From NCBI GenBank assembly GCA_039922875.1, contig JBDTDV010000055.1, positions 1 through 8,660 on the forward strand: a stretch of DNA of 8,660 bases, written 5' to 3'. The DNA is from JBDTDV01 sp039922875 (GTDB lineage Bacteria > Actinomycetota > Actinomycetes > Actinomycetales > Microbacteriaceae). Every line of letters starts with the position of its first letter. Within the stretch, counting starts at the first letter, position 1. Under the pieces are notes generated by a model that was not told the DNA's origin, made no database searches, and worked only from the letters and a program-made list of their open reading frames with translations. This document shows positions 6,104 to 8,660 of the stretch, in pieces. The translations under genes and the position numbers were made by a program.

Positions 6104-6610
6104 ATGGCTCGCTTTATTACGGTGACACTGGAAAGCCGCGGGGTCAGTTGCCTCGCAAGACTGCTCGACGAAGAAGCCCCACGCACGGCCGCTGCCGTAT
6201 GGGACGCCCTGCCGCTGACCGGGCAGGTCTTCCACGGCAAGTACGCCCGCAACGAGATCTACAACCTGGTTCCTGCGTTCGCCGCGACCGAGCCCGGAAA
6301 AGAGAACACCACCGTCACCCCGATTCCCGGCGACCTGTGCTACTTCGCTTTCGACGCCAACGATTTGGCCACCCCGTCCCACGGCTATGAGAACGATGAG
6401 GGCCCGAAGGCGCTGAACCACATCATCGATCTGGCCCTGTTCTACGGCCGCAACAATCTGCTGCTGAACGGCGACCAGGGCTGGGTTCCCGGCAACGTGT
6501 TCGGGACGGTTGTGGAGGGCCTGGACCAGATGGCCGAGGCTTGCCAAGACATTTGGATGGGCGGCGCTCGCGGCGAGACGCTGACCTATGCCCGTTCCGA
6601 TCGCAGCTGA
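6104..6610 (+). CDS. DUF3830-type protein, predicted cyclophilin-like fold
   Basis: A 168-residue protein without signal peptide or membrane segment. It resembles the DUF3830 family of small proteins, known structurally to have a cyclophilin-like barrel but without an assigned reaction. Visible features are the N-terminal strand RFITVTLESRGVSCLARLL, the segment GQVFHGKYARNEIYN (40-54), TPIPGDLCYFAFD (72-84) and a C-terminal QGWVPGNVFGTVVEGL (125-140). The family name is recalled from sequence pattern, not searched. The ATG at 6104 is favoured because GAAAGGG (6091-6097) lies 6 nt before it; ATGs at 6074 and 6098 are in frame but less well placed. It shares a divergent, operator-bearing promoter with the isomerase-like gene, suggesting a linked role, perhaps binding or processing the same small molecule. 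That link is inferred. Confidence 0.8.
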   Translation: MARFITVTLESRGVSCLARLLDEEAPRTAAAVWDALPLTGQVFHGKYARNEIYNLVPAFAATEPGKENTTVTPIPGDLCYFAFDANDLATPSHGYENDEGPKALNHIIDLALFYGRNNLLLNGDQGWVPGNVFGTVVEGLDQMAEACQDIWMGGARGETLTYARSDRS

Positions 6611-6633
6611 CCCGGCGAAGCGCTACGGTACCG

Positions 6634-6757
6634 GTACGAATTCAGGACGGGGGCGGGGTCCGCGGACGAATCGTCGCGGACACACCGTTCCATCCTGAAT
6701 TCCGTTCCATCCTGAATTCCGTTCCATCCTGAATTCCGTTCCATCCTGAATTCGTAC
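6634..6757. repeat. 17-bp tandem repeat x4 with an inverted partner copy
   Basis: CGTTCCATCCTGAATTC is repeated four times exactly, end to end, at 6686-6702, 6703-6719, 6720-6736 and 6737-6753. A diverged inverted copy lies upstream: GTACGAATTCAGGA (6634-6647) is the perfect complement of TCCTGAATTCGTAC (6744-6757), and its GAATTCAGGA core (6638-6647) can pair with any of the four units. Five GAATTC sites result within about 115 bp. The whole follows the DUF3830-type gene and precedes the citrate synthase. The unit length, not divisible by three, argues against coding. Role unknown; see the separate terminator entry for the hairpin inside it. Confidence 0.9.
6658..6681. terminator. GC-rich hairpin downstream of the DUF3830-type gene
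   Basis: GTCCGC (6658-6663) pairs with GCGGAC (6676-6681), and after a single bulged G, GACG (6665-6668) pairs with CGTC (6672-6675) over the loop AAT. It lies 48 nt past the stop codon of the preceding gene and inside the larger inverted structure formed by the 17-bp repeats. A terminator role is plausible from position; no T-tract follows. Confidence 0.5.
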
Positions 6758-6765
6758 GGTCATCG

Positions 6766-6800
6766 ATCGGGTCGGCGCCGTCGACCGGTGCCGACCGGAT
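6766..6800. promoter_or_regulatory. Inverted repeat upstream of the citrate synthase gene
   Basis: ATCGGGTCGGC (6766-6776) and GCCGACCGGAT (6790-6800) are complementary in 10 of 11 positions around a 13-nt loop. It ends 71 bp before the ATG at 6872. It could be an operator or a leader hairpin of the synthase gene. I could not find a convincing -35/-10 pair in this GC-rich stretch, so the promoter position is unknown. Confidence 0.35.
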
Positions 6801-6871
6801 GGCGGGGCGCCGCGGGTAGATGCAATACTCAAGCCTGAGGGCATTGTTCGTGCGCAGGGGCAAGGAGCAGG

Positions 6872-8005
6872 ATGAGCGAGAACGAAAAGCCAGAAATCGC
6901 CAAGGGTCTGGCTGGCATACACGTGGACTACACCGCTATCTCCAGCGTTGATCCCGAGACGAACTCGCTGCTCTACTTCGGGTATCCGGTGCAGGAACTG
7001 GCGGCCACGTGCTCGTTCGAGGAAGTCGCCTACCTGCTCTGGCATGGCGAGTTGCCCAGCGGAAGCCAACTGTCCGAGTTTCAAGCCCTGGAGCGTTCGC
7101 TTCGCCCCCTCGATGCGCGAACCAAGCGCGTCATCGACGAGTTGCCGACCAGCGCGCATCCGATGGATGTCGTGCGGAGCGCGGTCAGCGTCATCGGTAC
7201 GACCGATTCGACGCTTCAGAGCCCCGACAGCATCATCGATCCAAGCCTCAATCTGGGTCGGGCCAGCTACCTCCTGGCACAGCTGCCATCGATCGTGGCC
7301 TACGACCAGCGGCGACGGCACGGCATGGACCTGGTCCCCCCGCGCGACGACCTGGGCTACGCGGAGAACTTCCTGAACATGACCTTCGGCGACGTGCCAG
7401 ACCCGGTCGTGGTGAACGCTTTTCGGGTCTCGTTGATTCTCTATGCCGAGCACTCTTTCAACGCGTCCACCTTCACCGCGCGGGTGATCGCGTCGACCCT
7501 CAGCGATCTCTACTCCGCGGTCACCGGTGCGATCGGCGCGCTGAAGGGGCCGCTGCACGGCGGCGCGAACGAGGCCGTGATGCACGCCTTCGACGAGATC
7601 GGCACGGCCGATCAGGCGCAGAAGTGGCTGGATGCCGCTCTTGCGGCCAAGAAGAAAGTGATGGGATTCGGGCACCGGGTCTATAAAAACGGGGACTCGC
7701 GGGTTCCGACGATGAAGGCATCCCTAGAAACGTTGGTCGATTTCTACGACCGGCACGACATGCTCGAGCTGTACTCGGCGCTGGAGGCCGCGATGGCAGA
7801 GCGCAAGAACATCAAGCCGAACCTCGACTACCCCTCCGGCCCGGTCTATAACCTGATCGGTTTCGACACCGCGACCTTCACACCCCTGTTCGCGGCGGCG
7901 CGAATCACCGGTTGGTGTGCGCACGTGATGGAGCAGCTCGCGTCAAACTCTCTGATCCGTCCGCTGTCGGTCTACAACGGTCCGGCCCAGCGCCATCTGC
8001 GCTAG
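6872..8005 (+). CDS. prpC: 2-methylcitrate synthase / citrate synthase, type II small form
   Basis: A 377-residue cytosolic enzyme condensing oxaloacetate with propionyl-CoA and, usually less efficiently, acetyl-CoA. The opening KGLAGIHVDYTAISSVDPETNSLLYFGYPVQELA closely matches actinobacterial methylcitrate synthases, including mycobacterial PrpC/GltA1. The catalytic residues are visible: His229 (GPLHGGANEA), His268 (GFGHRVYKNGDSR) and Asp319 (NLDYPSGPVY), plus His194 in AEHSFNAST. Length is full for the family. The ATG at 6872 follows AAGGAG (6862-6867). The usual partners prpB and prpD are not adjacent, so this is a stand-alone copy; citrate synthase is an alternative name. It is separated from the DUF3830-type gene by repeats and hairpins, so it is probably a separate transcription unit. 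No copy of the 19-bp operator lies upstream of it. Confidence 0.9.
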   Translation: MSENEKPEIAKGLAGIHVDYTAISSVDPETNSLLYFGYPVQELAATCSFEEVAYLLWHGELPSGSQLSEFQALERSLRPLDARTKRVIDELPTSAHPMDVVRSAVSVIGTTDSTLQSPDSIIDPSLNLGRASYLLAQLPSIVAYDQRRRHGMDLVPPRDDLGYAENFLNMTFGDVPDPVVVNAFRVSLILYAEHSFNASTFTARVIASTLSDLYSAVTGAIGALKGPLHGGANEAVMHAFDEIGTADQAQKWLDAALAAKKKVMGFGHRVYKNGDSRVPTMKASLETLVDFYDRHDMLELYSALEAAMAERKNIKPNLDYPSGPVYNLIGFDTATFTPLFAAARITGWCAHVMEQLASNSLIRPLSVYNGPAQRHLR

Positions 8006-8019
8006 CACCTCGCGTTTTC

Positions 8020-8107
8020 AGCCCCGGCCCGCCCGGTCCATCCAGCCCCGTCCAGCCGGCCCGGCCCAGCCGGTCCGACCCGCCCCGGCCGGCCCGACCC
8101 GACCCGG
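8020..8107. repeat. Low-complexity C-rich stretch with a G-quadruplex-type motif on the minus strand
   Basis: The gap between convergent stop codons is made of degenerate CCGGCC/CCAGCC/CCCGAC units, with almost all C-runs on the plus strand. Five C-tracts at 8079-8081, 8083-8086, 8093-8095, 8098-8100 and 8103-8105, with spacers of 1, 6, 2 and 2 nt, give a canonical four-or-more G-tract motif on the minus strand. On that strand it falls in the 3' untranslated end of the right-edge oxidoreductase gene, where it could stall polymerase. No ordinary hairpin terminator stands out. Confidence 0.6.
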
Positions 8108-8118
8108 CAAGCAAACGG

Positions 8119-8660
8119 TCATTCGCCAATCGGCGCGTACGGGAACACGCGGCCGGGGTCGAACGCGGCCCTGGCGCGGGCAAGACGGTCCAGCGATGCG
8201 GCCGACCAGGAGCCGGCGAAGTGCTTGGCACTTCTGATCTTGCCCGCGAAGTTGATATTCGTCTCGGCGTGCAGCCAGGGCGTGATCGCCTCGGTGATCT
8301 GATCCGCCACTGCCGGGAGCGCGTGCTCGAACAGCTCCGGCACCGGAGCGCCGATCAGGGTGAAGGCATAACCGGATGAGCGCCCGCCGACCGCGTTGCC
8401 GCCCTCCGGCTCCGTCAGGCAGGCGCCGCCCAGGTGCCGGATCTCGGCAAGAATGAGTGGGACCTCGGTTGCCGGTCCGATCAGCGGCAGCAGCGCCGAC
8501 ACGAAGTCCTGGTCGATCGAGGTCAGGAACATGCCGCGGTCCCAGACCGGCATCGGCTGGTCAGGGTCATTGTGGATCTGGCCCACGGCACTGGCCGGCA
8601 ATTCCCCGATCAGATCGAGGTAGACCGGTGCGGCAGCGCGCAACGGCGCAAGCAGCCGTT
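8119..8660 (-). CDS. FAD-linked oxidoreductase, berberine-bridge-type, C-terminal part (5' end beyond the window)
   Basis: The reading frame enters from the right edge with no stop, so only about the last 180 residues are seen. The first visible residues read RLLAPLRAAAPVYLDLIGELP, a segment that in these oxidases lies in the substrate domain. MPVWDRGMFLTSIDQDFV, EIRHLGGAC and the terminal FDPGRVFPYAPIGE match the berberine-bridge C-terminal region; the final element normally closes over the flavin. The FAD-binding PP-loop and any covalent flavin His/Cys would lie outside the window. An apparent start at 8643 is only an internal TTG Leu codon. Its direction is convergent with the citrate synthase. 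Members oxidise alcohols, sugars or small organic molecules with oxygen; the substrate is unknown. The terminal region favours a complete C-terminus. Confidence 0.85.
   Translation of the reverse strand, partial: RLLAPLRAAAPVYLDLIGELPASAVGQIHNDPDQPMPVWDRGMFLTSIDQDFVSALLPLIGPATEVPLILAEIRHLGGACLTEPEGGNAVGGRSSGYAFTLIGAPVPELFEHALPAVADQITEAITPWLHAETNINFAGKIRSAKHFAGSWSAASLDRLARARAAFDPGRVFPYAPIGE

Noticed and set aside
6686..6753. Possible CRISPR array
   Set aside because: The 17-bp units are contiguous with no spacers and no cas genes are present, so it is a simple tandem repeat.
6623..7675. A 350-codon open frame on the minus strand across the repeat region and the citrate synthase gene
   Set aside because: It is antisense to a well-supported enzyme gene with all catalytic residues, and its end is just translated 17-bp repeats. 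High GC makes long antisense frames common.
8119..8643. A complete small gene starting at 8643
   Set aside because: The codon at 8643 is TTG within a frame that stays open to the window edge, and the upstream residues continue the berberine-bridge-type pattern, so it is the 3' part of a longer gene.

Overview
This high-GC window uses ATG, GTG and TTG starts, has purine-rich Shine-Dalgarno sites and carries a mycobacterial-type 2-methylcitrate synthase. That points to an actinobacterium, but nothing in the sequence fixes the genus. No RNA genes, insertion sequences or CRISPR arrays were seen.

Layout. A D-2-hydroxyacid dehydrogenase (16-1005, +) runs convergently into a maleate isomerase/EutA-like protein (1071-1820, -). 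That gene is divergent from a four-gene ABC importer operon (1985-5136, +): lipoprotein binding protein, two permeases and an ATPase, all resembling the ectoine/hydroxyectoine EhuBCDA group. The operon runs convergently into a second maleate isomerase/EutA-like gene (5181-5954, -), which is divergent from a DUF3830-type cyclophilin-fold protein (6104-6610, +). After a repeat-rich gap come a stand-alone 2-methylcitrate/citrate synthase (6872-8005, +) and, convergent to it, the 3' part of a berberine-bridge-type FAD oxidoreductase (8119 to the right edge, -).

How it fits together. The two divergent intergenic regions share an identical 19-bp block containing the palindrome ATTGT-TG-ACAAT, which looks like an FCD/FadR-type GntR operator. 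Each copy overlaps a TTGACA -35 box. One regulator, not encoded here, could therefore control both isomerase-family genes, the importer and the DUF3830 gene. The simplest reading is an uptake and catabolic regulon for a small carboxylate or compatible-solute-like compound. The transporter and EutA-like proteins recall ectoine utilisation, but no ectoine hydrolase or deacetylase gene is present in the window, so the substrate is open. One of the two isomerase paralogs has Asp in place of the second catalytic Cys.

The intergenic regions are rich in structure: a 12-bp inverted repeat between genes 1 and 2, a two-tier hairpin after the binding-protein gene, a hairpin whose loop contains the ATPase stop codon, a 17-bp x4 tandem repeat with an inverted partner, and a G-quadruplex-type motif before the right-edge gene.
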